Of a stretch of 64,000 nucleotides of DNA, positions 1-9,301 are shown piece after piece (position 1 is the first letter of the stretch; each line of letters starts with the position of its first letter). The notes below the pieces were generated by a model that worked only from the letters and a program-made list of their open reading frames with translations, was not told where the DNA came from and made no database searches. Both the position numbers and the translations under genes were made by a program. Source of the DNA: Acrocarpospora macrocephala (lineage in GTDB: Bacteria; Actinomycetota; Actinomycetes; Streptosporangiales; Streptosporangiaceae); the NCBI RefSeq assembly GCF_009687865.1, contig NZ_BLAE01000032.1, forward strand, positions 62,001-126,000, in the 5' to 3' direction.

Positions 1-3000
1 CACGGCCCGATCCTCGTGGACAACAACGTCTTCATCGGCAACAGCGACATCCGCATGCTGGACGCCACCGGCGTCGTGTACGCCAACAACATGTTCATCG
101 ACAACGGCCGCTTCGCCGTGGACGGCGGCGGCCGGGACGCCTACTACTTCCAGCCGGGCACGATGAACGAGACCACCGCGCCCACCTCGGTCCAGAAGTT
201 CTTCTGGTACAACAACCTGGTCCAGGGCTCGACCCTGCCGAACGACGCGACCGGCAAGACGCACGTCAAGGAGGGCAACTCCACCGGCGTGCTGTCCGGC
301 GTCCAGGTCGCCGCGACCAACCGTGAGGTGAAGCTCGACTTCACCCTCGACGCCGCCGGCATCAGCGGCCTGACGCCGGTGACGAAGGCCAGGGTCGGGG
401 TCATCCCCCTCGCCGACGAGAGCATCGCCGCCGACGTCACCACCGACTTCTTCGGCAAGCCGTTCAGCGGGATGGCCGGACCCTTCGCCGAGGCGAAGAA
501 CGGCGCCAACTCCGTCACGCTGTGGCCCCCGGCGGGCCAGACCGTGCCAGAGCCCCCGGCTCCGCCGACCGACGTGCCGGTCAACCTGTCGCTGAACCCC
601 GCCGCGAAGGCCCTGGCCTCCTACGAGGACGGCAACCTGCTCGCCAAGAACGCGATCGACGGCAACGGCTCCTCGCGCTGGTCCAGCGACCACAGCAACG
701 ACCCGAACGCCTGGATCCACGTCGACCTCGGGGACGAGTACGACGTGTCCAAGGCCGTCCTGTCGTGGGAAGCGGCCTACGGCAAGGCGTACAAGATCCA
801 GATCTCGGGCGACGGCCAGCAGTGGGAAGACGTCTTCTCCACCACGACGGGCGGTGGCGGCGTCGAGACGGTGCAGATCCGCAAGAAGGCACGCTATGTC
901 CGCATGCAGGGCGTCCTTCCGCAGACGCAGTACGGGTACTCCCTGTACGAGTTCGAGATCTACGGCACCCCGGTGCAGCCAGAGGTGCCGGTCAATGTCG
1001 CGCTGAACCTGCCGCCGTCGGCGTACACGGCGTCGTCGCAGTCCAACGACGGCAGCGGCGAGACCAACAGCCAGCCGCAGAACGACCGCTCGGCGTTCCG
1101 CGCGTTCGACGGCAACACCGCCACGCGCTGGGGCTCGAACGGCGGCGACACCCAGTGGATCCAGGTCGACCTGGGCAAGGCCCACGTCCTGGACAAGGTC
1201 GTGCTCAACTGGGAGGCCGCGTACTCCTCGACGTACAAGATCCAGACGTCGGCGGACGGCAGCGCCTGGACCGACGTCCACTCCCACAATGACCCCACGC
1301 CGACCGGCGACCACATCGACGAAATCGTGCTCGATCCGCCGGTGGAAGGACGTTACGTCCGCATGCAGGGCACCAAGGCGGCGACCCAGTGGGGCCTGTC
1401 GCTCTGGGAGTTCGAGGTGTACGGCAAGGTCAAGCCGGCCGACACCGCCCCGACCTGGCCGGCGACGGCGCAGATCCAGGTGAGCGAGGTGACGGCCACG
1501 GGGGCGAAGGTCACCTGGCCCGCCGCGACCGACAACCAGGCGGTCACCGGTTACAAGGTCTACCTCGGCCAGGCGCTGAAGGACACGCTGGCAGCGGACG
1601 CGCGCACCTACGCCGTGACGGGACTGGCCACCGGCCGGACCTACACCGTGAAGGTGACGGCGCTCGACGCCAACGGCAACGAGAGCCAGGGCCTGACGAA
1701 GACCTTCACGACGCCCGGCAACCCGGCGACGAAGGCGCTGTCCACCACCTACCCGACCACCTACAACGACTGGGAGGAGGGCCTGCTCGCCGGTGACGGA
1801 AAGCAGGGCGTCATCGTCTTCGGCAACCCGCGGGACGAGACGGTCGTCTTCAACGACCGGGACTTCTTCATGGCGCGGTCGGAGAACCGCCCCCACCGGA
1901 CGTTCAACACCGTCAGCCAGGAGAACATCAAGAGGATCCGGGACCTGCTGATCGCCGGCAAGTACCAGGAGGCCAACCAGCTCGCCGCCGACGTGCAGGG
2001 ATACCAGGGCGGCGGCGAGGGCAGCAAGCACCCGGGCTTCAAGATGACCCTCCAGCTGCCGGCCAGCGGCGAGGTCACCAACTACGTCCGGTCCACCGAC
2101 TACTCGGCCGGCGTCGTCTCGGTGAACTGGACCGACGACAAGGGCGACTGGAAGCGCGACGCCTTCGTGTCGCAGACCGACGGCGTCACCGTCCAGCACC
2201 TGCCGGCCCCGGCCGGGCAGAAGCTCGACGTCAAGCTAGGCCTGTCCATCGACCCCGGCATGAACCTGCTCAACAAGGGCATGACGGCCGTCAACAACTC
2301 CACCACCGACTACCTCAACCTGCGGGTGAAGTACCCGAACGGCAGCTACAACGCCGGGTACGAGGGCGTCACGCGGATCGTCACGGACGGCGTCAAGACC
2401 ATGTCCGGCACCGACGTGCAGGTCACCGGCGCGACCTACGTGACGCTGCTGTCGCTGACCCAGCGCTACGACGGCACCTACGCGGGGGGAGTGCCCGCCG
2501 AGCAGGACTGGAACAAGCAGCTCCTGCAGGCGAAGCTGGCGGCGCTCTCCGGCGACTACCCGACGCTCCTGAACCGGCACGTGACCAAGCACAGCGAGAT
2601 GTTCAACCGGGTCTCCGTCGACTTCGGGGCCAGCCCCGAGGACCGCTCGAAGTCCAACGAGGAACTGCTCGCCCAGCAGAAGACCGCGACCACGCCGAAT
2701 CTGGCGCTGTTCGAGCGCATGTTCAACTCGGGCCGCTACCACCTGATCGGTTCGAGCAGCCCGACGGCCCCGCCCGACCTGCTCGGTAACTGGACCGGCG
2801 ACAGCAACGTCGGCTGGGACGGCTACTACCACCTGGACGCCAACCTCAACCTGCAGATCTCCGGCGGCAACATCGGCAACCTGCCCGAGGTCATGGCCGG
2901 CTACTGGTGGATCAACAAGGCGTGGCAGCAGGACTTCCGGACCAACGCCCAGAAGCTGCTCGGCACGCGCGGCATGCTGACGGGCGGCAACACGCCCAAC

Positions 3001-5412
3001 GGCGAAGGCCTCATCTCCAACATCAACTTCGACTACCCGTACCAGTACGTCACGGGCGGCGAGTCGTGGCTGCTCTACCCGTTCTGGGAGCACTACCAGA
3101 TCACGGGCGACAAGACGTTCCTGGAGCAGCAGTACTACCCGCTGATCCGCGACATGGGAGACTTCTACGAAGACTTCCTCGTCGAGAAGGACGCCAACGG
3201 CAAGTACGTCTTCGCCGGGTCCATCTCGCCGGAGAACCGTCCGGCCGGCGGCGTGCCGCTGTCCGTCAACTCGGTGTACGACATCGCCGGCGCCCGGTTC
3301 GCGCTGTCGACGCTGATCGAGACGAGCAAGGCGCTCGGCAAGGACCAGGACAAGATCGCGCTCTGGCAGGAGAAGCTCGACAACCTGCCGCCGTACCTGA
3401 TCAACAACGACGGCGCGCTGGCCGAGTGGGCCTGGCCCGACCTGGCGAACAAGAACGCCTACCAGCACCGGCACTCCAGCGGGCTGATGCCCGTCTGGCC
3501 GTACGGCGAGGTCACGCCGGAGAAGAACAAGCCGCTGTACGACGCGGCCAAGGTGTTCCTGCAGAAGAAGGACGGCGGCAGCTACGAGAACGCCGGCCAC
3601 GGCCTGCTGCACGGAGCGCTGATCGCCGCCAACCTGAACAACGCCGACTCCGTCAACGCGAAGCTGATGCGCTTCGCCAGGGACGACTACTACTACAGCA
3701 GCCTGTCGACGTCGCACTACAACAACAAGGGCGTGTTCGCCACCGACGTCGTCAACTCCGTGCCGACGATCATGATGGAGATGCTGGCCACGACCGACCC
3801 CGGCACGCTGGAACTGCTTCCCGCGCTGCCCAAGGGCCTGAAGAAGGGCTCCATCTCCGGCATGCTGGGCAAGAGCCGGTTCACCATCGACGACCTCGAC
3901 TGGGACATGGACACCCACAAGGTGAAGGTCACCTTGACGTCCGACATCGACCAGAACCTCACGCTGATCCAGCGCGACGGCATCGAGCAGATCACCGGCA
4001 GCGGCATCCAGATCGGAAACTCGCCGCTCGGCACCATCGCCCGCGTCCTTCCCCTGAAGAAGGACCAGACGGTCACGCTCGACCTGACCCTTCGCGACAC
4101 GAGCCGCGTCAACCTGGCTCTGAACAAGCCGGCGACCGCCTCCTCGCAGTCCAACGCCGACCAGGCCGCCGCCAAGGCGTTCGACGGCGACCCGGCCTCC
4201 CGCTGGAGCGCCAGTGAGAGCGCCGACAACTGGCTCCAGGTCGACCTGGGCGGCATCTACGCCCTCACCGAGGTCGACCTGCGGTGGGAGGCCTCCTACG
4301 CCAAGCGCTACAAGCTCCAGGTGTCGATCGACGGCACCACCTGGAAGGACGCTTTCACCCAGGCCAACTCCAGCGGCGGCACCGAGAAGATCCCGATGAA
4401 CGCGCTGGGCCGCCACGTGCGGATGCAGGGCGTGGAGAAGTCCGGCCAATGGGGCTACTCGCTCTACGAGATGGAGGTCTACGGCCAGCCCGCGCCGAAC
4501 ATCGCCCTCGGCAAGACGGCCACCGCGTCGTCGGCGTCCAACGCCCAGCAGACGGCCGCCGCCGCCTTCGACGGCGACAACACCACCCGCTGGAGCGCGA
4601 GCGAGTCGGCCACCAACTGGCTCCAGGTGGACCTGGGCGACACGTACACCGTCTACCAGGTCGCCATCGACTGGGAGGACTCTTACGCCAAGGGATACAA
4701 GGTGCAGACCTCTCCCGACGGCCAGACCTGGACCGACAAGTTCACCGAAACCGCCAGCAACGGCGGCACGGACCTCATCGACCTGAACGCCGACACCCGG
4801 TACATCCGGATGCAAGGCGTGGAGAAGTCCGGCCAGTGGGGCTACTCGATCTACGAGATGAAGGTCTACGGCGCCCTCCCTGACACCGCGACCACCATCC
4901 TGGTCTCCGGCGTCACGGACGGCACCGAGTACGGCGACAGCCAGGACCTCACCATCAGCTGGGAGGTCGTGGGCACCGGCGTCAAGACGGTGACCGGCAC
5001 CCTGGACGGCCAGCCGTTCACGTCCGGTTCGGTCCAGCCGCTCTACCTGCTGCCCCTGGGCGAGCACACGCTCAACGTCACCATCGAGACCCAGTCCGGC
5101 GGCCGGCTCGAGCAGCCGGTGAAGTTCACGACGGTCACCTCGACCGACGAGATCTCCGTCCTGATCGAACGCTTCAAGACCGCCGGCGAGCTCAGCGCCA
5201 CCGGCGCCGCGAAGCTCGAGGACAAGATCTCCAAGGTCATGGTGTCGGAGGACAAGGAGCGCGAGCGAGACAAGAAGAAGATCGTCAAGAAGCTGACGCG
5301 CTTCATCGAAGCGGTCAACGACCCGAAGATCGTCTTGAACCCGGTCGTCAAGGCGACGTTCCTGCGTGACGCCAACGCACTGATCGTGCAGAACGGCGGC
5401 ACGCCCATCTAA
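1..5412 (+). CDS. Secreted multidomain glycoside hydrolase, GH95-like with four CBM32 modules (5' truncated)
   Basis: The reading frame is open from base 1, so the N-terminus and any signal peptide lie outside the window. Residues here are counted from the GTG at 16. The order is: end of a right-handed beta-helix (about 1-170); discoidin/CBM32 modules at about 189-316 and 326-470 (each with DGN..TRW-type and RYVRMQG motifs); an FN3 domain (about 477-567); a GH95 alpha-fucosidase-like region (about 575-1365) with an NWTGD...DANLNLQI stretch resembling the family's conserved Asn-rich site; two more CBM32 (about 1365-1492 and 1495-1620); an Ig-like segment; and a charged helical C-terminus resembling a FIMAH domain (about 1712-1798). 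The role is probably extracellular cleavage of fucosylated or galactosylated polysaccharide. The CBM and FN3 calls are strong, GH95 is likely, and substrate is inference. Confidence 0.85.
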   Translation, partial: HGPILVDNNVFIGNSDIRMLDATGVVYANNMFIDNGRFAVDGGGRDAYYFQPGTMNETTAPTSVQKFFWYNNLVQGSTLPNDATGKTHVKEGNSTGVLSGVQVAATNREVKLDFTLDAAGISGLTPVTKARVGVIPLADESIAADVTTDFFGKPFSGMAGPFAEAKNGANSVTLWPPAGQTVPEPPAPPTDVPVNLSLNPAAKALASYEDGNLLAKNAIDGNGSSRWSSDHSNDPNAWIHVDLGDEYDVSKAVLSWEAAYGKAYKIQISGDGQQWEDVFSTTTGGGGVETVQIRKKARYVRMQGVLPQTQYGYSLYEFEIYGTPVQPEVPVNVALNLPPSAYTASSQSNDGSGETNSQPQNDRSAFRAFDGNTATRWGSNGGDTQWIQVDLGKAHVLDKVVLNWEAAYSSTYKIQTSADGSAWTDVHSHNDPTPTGDHIDEIVLDPPVEGRYVRMQGTKAATQWGLSLWEFEVYGKVKPADTAPTWPATAQIQVSEVTATGAKVTWPAATDNQAVTGYKVYLGQALKDTLAADARTYAVTGLATGRTYTVKVTALDANGNESQGLTKTFTTPGNPATKALSTTYPTTYNDWEEGLLAGDGKQGVIVFGNPRDETVVFNDRDFFMARSENRPHRTFNTVSQENIKRIRDLLIAGKYQEANQLAADVQGYQGGGEGSKHPGFKMTLQLPASGEVTNYVRSTDYSAGVVSVNWTDDKGDWKRDAFVSQTDGVTVQHLPAPAGQKLDVKLGLSIDPGMNLLNKGMTAVNNSTTDYLNLRVKYPNGSYNAGYEGVTRIVTDGVKTMSGTDVQVTGATYVTLLSLTQRYDGTYAGGVPAEQDWNKQLLQAKLAALSGDYPTLLNRHVTKHSEMFNRVSVDFGASPEDRSKSNEELLAQQKTATTPNLALFERMFNSGRYHLIGSSSPTAPPDLLGNWTGDSNVGWDGYYHLDANLNLQISGGNIGNLPEVMAGYWWINKAWQQDFRTNAQKLLGTRGMLTGGNTPNGEGLISNINFDYPYQYVTGGESWLLYPFWEHYQITGDKTFLEQQYYPLIRDMGDFYEDFLVEKDANGKYVFAGSISPENRPAGGVPLSVNSVYDIAGARFALSTLIETSKALGKDQDKIALWQEKLDNLPPYLINNDGALAEWAWPDLANKNAYQHRHSSGLMPVWPYGEVTPEKNKPLYDAAKVFLQKKDGGSYENAGHGLLHGALIAANLNNADSVNAKLMRFARDDYYYSSLSTSHYNNKGVFATDVVNSVPTIMMEMLATTDPGTLELLPALPKGLKKGSISGMLGKSRFTIDDLDWDMDTHKVKVTLTSDIDQNLTLIQRDGIEQITGSGIQIGNSPLGTIARVLPLKKDQTVTLDLTLRDTSRVNLALNKPATASSQSNADQAAAKAFDGDPASRWSASESADNWLQVDLGGIYALTEVDLRWEASYAKRYKLQVSIDGTTWKDAFTQANSSGGTEKIPMNALGRHVRMQGVEKSGQWGYSLYEMEVYGQPAPNIALGKTATASSASNAQQTAAAAFDGDNTTRWSASESATNWLQVDLGDTYTVYQVAIDWEDSYAKGYKVQTSPDGQTWTDKFTETASNGGTDLIDLNADTRYIRMQGVEKSGQWGYSIYEMKVYGALPDTATTILVSGVTDGTEYGDSQDLTISWEVVGTGVKTVTGTLDGQPFTSGSVQPLYLLPLGEHTLNVTIETQSGGRLEQPVKFTTVTSTDEISVLIERFKTAGELSATGAAKLEDKISKVMVSEDKERERDKKKIVKKLTRFIEAVNDPKIVLNPVVKATFLRDANALIVQNGGTPI

Positions 5413-5432
5413 ATCCGACCAGACACAAACAA

Positions 5433-5465
5433 GGGGGCACCTTCCTTGCGGGAGGTGCCCCTTTT
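5433..5465 (+). terminator. Rho-independent terminator of the GH95-like gene
   Basis: Eleven paired bases (GGGGCACCT then CC against GGAGGTGCCCC, with one bulged T) close a five-base loop and are followed by TTTT. It begins about 20 bases after the stop codon of the large enzyme gene. Confidence 0.85.
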
Positions 5466-5498
5466 GGCGGTCAACTGCGCGGTAGCGGCCGTCTGGGG

Positions 5499-6458
5499 CT
5501 AGTTCTGTTCGGATCGGAAGGTGCGTCGATGTGTCCCAGGGGTCACGCCGCGGCGCGCGGTGAAGTGGTGGCGCAGGGCGTCGGCGCTGCCGAAGCCGGC
5601 TCGCGCGGCCACCGCGTCCATGGGTAGGTCCGTACTTTCCAGGAGTTCCTCGGCACGTTGCAGCCGCTGGTCGAGGAGCCAGCGGAGCGGCGTGGTGCCG
5701 GTGGCCGCCTTGAACCGCCTGGCGAACGTGCGCGGTGATGTGAGCGCCCGGGCGGCCAGCGTCTCCACGGTCAACGGCCGGTCCAGGTGCGCCCGCATCC
5801 AGTCGATCAGGCCGGACAACTCGTAGCCGGTGGCGGCCGCGGGGACGGGCAGTTCGATGAACTGTGCCTGCCCGCCGGACCGGTGAGCTGGAACAACCAT
5901 GCGGCGGGCCAGTGCGTTGGCTGTGGCGGCGCCGTGCTCGCGGCGCACCACATGGAGGCAGGCGTCGATTCCGGCCGCGGCTCCGGCGCTGGTGAGGATC
6001 GGACCGTCCTCGACGTACAGGACGTCGCGGTCGACCCGGATCTCGGGATACCGCTCGGCCAGCCGGTCGGCGAACTGCCAGTGGGTCGCGGCTCGCCGAC
6101 CATCCAGCAGGCCAGCCACGGCCAGGGGGAACGCGCCGGTGCACACGGAGAGCACCTGGGCGCCGCGAGCGACGGCGCTTCGCAGCGCCTCGACGATCGC
6201 TGACGGCACTGACCGGTCCAGGTCCGGCCAGGCCGGAATGGTCACCAGGTCGGCGGACGCCATCCGATCCAGCCCGTGGTCGACCTGGATCGCGAAGCCC
6301 GCCGTGGTCTCCACGGCTCCCGGCCTTGGCGCGCACACCGCGAAGTCGTAGACCGGCAGCCGGTCGTCGGACCGATCGAGCCCGAACACCTGACACACCA
6401 CACCCAGCTCGAATGGTGCGGCGCTGTCGCCGACCAGGGCGACCACGTCGCGTATCAC
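5499..6458 (-). CDS. GlxA/FtrA-family transcriptional regulator (DJ-1/PfpI + AraC HTH)
   Basis: This 319-residue protein has an N-terminal DJ-1/PfpI-like domain (about 1-165) with the nucleophile-elbow cysteine C106 in SVCTGAF, followed by a C-terminal AraC-type double helix-turn-helix (about 215-315, including RTFARRFKAATG and GFGSADALRHHF). Proteins of this architecture are AraC-type transcription factors, not peptidases. It is transcribed convergently toward the GH95 terminator and divergently from the propeller gene at 6468, which is its most obvious target. The inducer is unknown. Confidence 0.9.
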   Translation of the reverse strand: MIRDVVALVGDSAAPFELGVVCQVFGLDRSDDRLPVYDFAVCAPRPGAVETTAGFAIQVDHGLDRMASADLVTIPAWPDLDRSVPSAIVEALRSAVARGAQVLSVCTGAFPLAVAGLLDGRRAATHWQFADRLAERYPEIRVDRDVLYVEDGPILTSAGAAAGIDACLHVVRREHGAATANALARRMVVPAHRSGGQAQFIELPVPAAATGYELSGLIDWMRAHLDRPLTVETLAARALTSPRTFARRFKAATGTTPLRWLLDQRLQRAEELLESTDLPMDAVAARAGFGSADALRHHFTARRGVTPGTHRRTFRSEQN

Positions 6459-6467
6459 ACCGCGATT

Positions 6468-7445
6468 GTGGCAGAAACTTCCCGCACCCTGTCAGTCCTG
6501 CCACTACTGGTCGATGCCCCGACCCGCCAAGCTCAGATCGTGGCAGCGGACAAATACGATTTCCCCCTCCCTGGAACCGGCCGCGCGGCAGTCGTCGTCC
6601 CGGCACCCGGTCCGGGGCCCCACCAGTGGGCGGGCGCACCGAGCGCTGCCCTCGACGTGGACGGGTCCATCGTCCTGGCGTACCGCGTCCGCAGCAGTAT
6701 CGACGGGGACTACAACGTCATCGCGCGCTCCGCCGACGGGGAGCGACTTGCCACGATCGGCGTGGTGACCAGGGACCGCCTCGGCGCCGCGATGGTCGAG
6801 CGTCCTGCTCTGGTACGCACCGACTCCGGCCATTGGCGGCTCTATGTCAGCTGCGCGACCCCCAACAGCCTGCACTGGTGGATCGGCGTTCTCGAGGCGT
6901 CCGAGCCAGAAGGACTGGCCGACGCGGAGATGCGCCGGGTGTTCGAGGGCGACGAGCGTACAACCGCAGTCAAAGATCCGGTGATCCGGTACGACGGCCG
7001 ACGCTGGCAGGCGTGGATCTGCTGCCACCCGCTGGACAAGCCAGGCGAGGAAGACCGTATGAGCACGGCATACGCCACGAGCGACGACGGGCTGACATGG
7101 AAGTGGCACGGCACCGTGCTGACCGGTCGCCCCGGCACCTGGGACGCACGCGGCGCACGCCTGTCCAGCATCCTGCCTGACGGCCGCGCCTGCTACGACG
7201 GACGAGCCTCCCAGGAGGAGAACTGGTTCGAGCGAACCGGCCTGGCCACTCCAGCCTCTGGCAACAGCACCACACCACTGCTGGTCCAGCTCGACGACTC
7301 CCCGGTCGTGGACGTCCGCTACCTCGACATCCTCCCCCTGCCCGCCGACGGCTACCGGATCTACTACGAGGCACGCCTACCCGACGAAAGCCACGAACTA
7401 CGAACCGAACTGATCCCACCCGGGCACGCCCTCGACTCCCCGTGA
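6468..7445 (+). CDS. Five-bladed beta-propeller glycosidase-like protein (GH43/GH62-like fold)
   Basis: A protein of about 325 residues without a signal peptide. Blade-like repeats include GAPSAALDVDGSIVLAYRVR, VERPALVRTDSGHWRLYVS, VKDPVIRYDGRRWQAWIC and STAYATSDDGLTWKW, as in predicted five-bladed propeller glycosidases. Those families normally use acidic residues at the propeller centre, such as the D in VKDPV, but I cannot assign the catalytic set. The start is uncertain: GTG 6468 lies only nine bases from the divergent regulator, and GTG 6540 is an alternative. Neither has a clear ribosome binding site. It is probably a cytoplasmic sugar-processing or sugar-sensing protein under the adjacent GlxA-type regulator. 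Confidence 0.6.
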   Translation: MAETSRTLSVLPLLVDAPTRQAQIVAADKYDFPLPGTGRAAVVVPAPGPGPHQWAGAPSAALDVDGSIVLAYRVRSSIDGDYNVIARSADGERLATIGVVTRDRLGAAMVERPALVRTDSGHWRLYVSCATPNSLHWWIGVLEASEPEGLADAEMRRVFEGDERTTAVKDPVIRYDGRRWQAWICCHPLDKPGEEDRMSTAYATSDDGLTWKWHGTVLTGRPGTWDARGARLSSILPDGRACYDGRASQEENWFERTGLATPASGNSTTPLLVQLDDSPVVDVRYLDILPLPADGYRIYYEARLPDESHELRTELIPPGHALDSP

Positions 7446-7516
7446 CTCTCGCTGTGACTGGCACATCTGTGGCACGGCGGCGATGCTGAGATAGCCCTCG
7501 CGTCCCTGCTCGTGCA

Positions 7517-8383
7517 TCACGGTCGTGGCGCCCAGGTGTTGACGTAGCGCTCCATCTCCTTGCGCATGAACCGGCAGGAGTCGGCGGCGCGGTCCTCCCA
7601 GGCGAACACGCAGGCGGTCATGATCCCGTCGAACCCGAGCCGGTCCAGCGTGCCGAAGAACGTGGGCCAGTCCACCTCACCCTGACCGATGTCCAGGTGC
7701 TGGTGGATACGGGCGGGCGAGCCGGGCGGGTTGATGATGTACCGCAGGCCCGACGAGGCCCGGTGATCGAAGGAGTCGGCGACGTGCAGGTGGGTCAGCA
7801 GCGGCCCGGCGTACTCCATGATCTCGGCCATGTTGCCGCCCTGGTGGAATGTGTGCGGGGCGCAGTAGAGAAACGACACCAACGAGCTGTTGATGCCGCG
7901 GACCATGTCGACCGCGGTGATCCCGTCCTCGATGAAGTCGTCTGGGTGCGGCTCCAGGCGCAGCCGCACGCCTTCACGCTCGAACACCGGCAGCAGCTCC
8001 TCCATCGACCGCCAGAACATGCCCTCGCTCCGGCTGGCCTGTTCGGGCCGACCGTTGAACTCGGAGTTCATCGCGTCGCACCCGAGGTCGACGGTTATTT
8101 CGATGGCCCGCTTCCAGTACCGCACCGCGGCGGCGCGCTCGTCCTCGTCCGGCCCGGACCAGCGGTATAACGGCAACACCGACGAGATCGAGACCCCGGC
8201 CGCCTGCAGCGCCTGCTTGAACGACGCCACGGTGTGCCGGTCAGCGCGCGGATGGGTGAAGAACGGTAAAAAATCCTCGCGGGGAGACAGCTCGATGTGC
8301 TCGTACCCCAGTTCGGCGACCCGCGCAGGCAACTCGGTCAGCGGCGTACGGCGGAGCATGTACGGATCCAGCGCGATCTTCAT
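7517..8383 (-). CDS. Sugar phosphate isomerase/epimerase (xylose isomerase-like TIM barrel)
   Basis: A 288-residue AP-endonuclease-2/xylose-isomerase-like TIM barrel. Metal-ligand type motifs are visible: MNSEFNGRP, RLRLEPHPDDF, YCAPHTFHQGG, LTHLHVADS and HQHLDIGQGEVDW. The ATG has a GGGAG ribosome binding site seven bases upstream. It is the last gene of the minus-strand sugar cluster, about 100 bases after the ABC ATPase. The family isomerises keto sugars or inositol derivatives; the exact substrate is unknown. Confidence 0.85.
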   Translation of the reverse strand: MKIALDPYMLRRTPLTELPARVAELGYEHIELSPREDFLPFFTHPRADRHTVASFKQALQAAGVSISSVLPLYRWSGPDEDERAAAVRYWKRAIEITVDLGCDAMNSEFNGRPEQASRSEGMFWRSMEELLPVFEREGVRLRLEPHPDDFIEDGITAVDMVRGINSSLVSFLYCAPHTFHQGGNMAEIMEYAGPLLTHLHVADSFDHRASSGLRYIINPPGSPARIHQHLDIGQGEVDWPTFFGTLDRLGFDGIMTACVFAWEDRAADSCRFMRKEMERYVNTWAPRP

Positions 8384-8488
8384 CGACGACTCCCTAGTGC
8401 GAGATGGGACAGTGGCCAGGATGTGTTGGGCACGCGGAGCAGGCTGAGCACGACCACGCCGAAGCGGCCGACGCTCGCCGCCCCTGGA

Positions 8489-9301
8489 CTAGGTGGTGTC
8501 ATGGTGAGCCTGCGCCTGCATCTCGGCGAGCTCGGCTTCAAGCGCTGCCATGGCTTCGCCACCGGCCATGAGGTCGGTGACCTGCTCTCGGGTCCGTTCG
8601 CCCTTGCGGAAGTCATCGGCCTTCTCGCCGCGGATCAGGACCGCGAAGTGGTCGCCGACGGAGATCGCGTGCAGGACGTTGTGGGTGACGAAGACCACCG
8701 CGATGCCCTTCTGCCGAGCTTGCATGATGATCCGTAGAACATGGGTGGCCTCCTTGACGCCGAGTGCGGCGGTCGGCTCGTCGAGGATGAGAACGCTGGC
8801 GCCGAAGTACACCCCTCGTGCGATGGCCAGGGCTTGGCGCTCGCCGCCGGAGAGGCTGCCTACCAGTCGCCGGCCGTCGGTGACGCCGGTGATGCCCAGT
8901 GACTGCATTTCACGAATGGCGATTTCACTGGCGAGCTTCTTGTCGAAGCGGCGCAGGGGCCCCCATCGTTTCGTCGGTTCGGCGCCGACGAAGAACGACC
9001 GGCCGACACTCATGAGCGGAAAAGTGCCGCCGAACTGGTGCACGGTCGCGATGCCGTAGGCGGATGCGTCACGGGGGCTGCTGAACCTGACGGGCTCGCC
9101 GTTGACTTCAATGGTCCCCGCGGTGGGGGCATGGACGCCGGAGAGGATCTTGATGAGGGTGGACTTTCCGGCACCGTTGTCGCCGAGCAGGCAGAGCACC
9201 TTCCCGGCCTCGACGTCGAGTGAGATGTTGAGCAGCGCATTGGTGCCCACGTAGGTCTTGGAGACGTTGGTGAGCCTCAGCAAGGGTGCGCCCACGGTCA
9301 T
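8489..9301 (-). CDS. Sugar ABC importer ATP-binding protein (single ABC domain)
   Basis: A 270-residue ATPase with Walker A LLGDNGAGKSTL, signature LSGGERQALAIARG, Walker B VLILDEPTAALG and the H-loop FVTHN. It carries one nucleotide-binding domain, as in FrcA-like proteins, whereas RbsA has two. Its ATG overlaps the permease stop codon by four bases, so the two are translationally coupled. It powers CUT2-type sugar import with the next two genes upstream. Confidence 0.92.
   Translation of the reverse strand: MTVGAPLLRLTNVSKTYVGTNALLNISLDVEAGKVLCLLGDNGAGKSTLIKILSGVHAPTAGTIEVNGEPVRFSSPRDASAYGIATVHQFGGTFPLMSVGRSFFVGAEPTKRWGPLRRFDKKLASEIAIREMQSLGITGVTDGRRLVGSLSGGERQALAIARGVYFGASVLILDEPTAALGVKEATHVLRIIMQARQKGIAVVFVTHNVLHAISVGDHFAVLIRGEKADDFRKGERTREQVTDLMAGGEAMAALEAELAEMQAQAHHDTT

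Noticed and set aside
5521-6351. Plus-strand frames over the GlxA-type regulator
   Set aside because: Antisense shadows; the minus-strand frame has complete PfpI and AraC motifs.
2236-6639. A minus-strand open frame of over 1400 codons antisense to the GH95-like gene
   Set aside because: It is a shadow of high-GC coding sequence: Arg/Gly/Val-rich translation, no domain, and it crosses the terminator and the real regulator gene.
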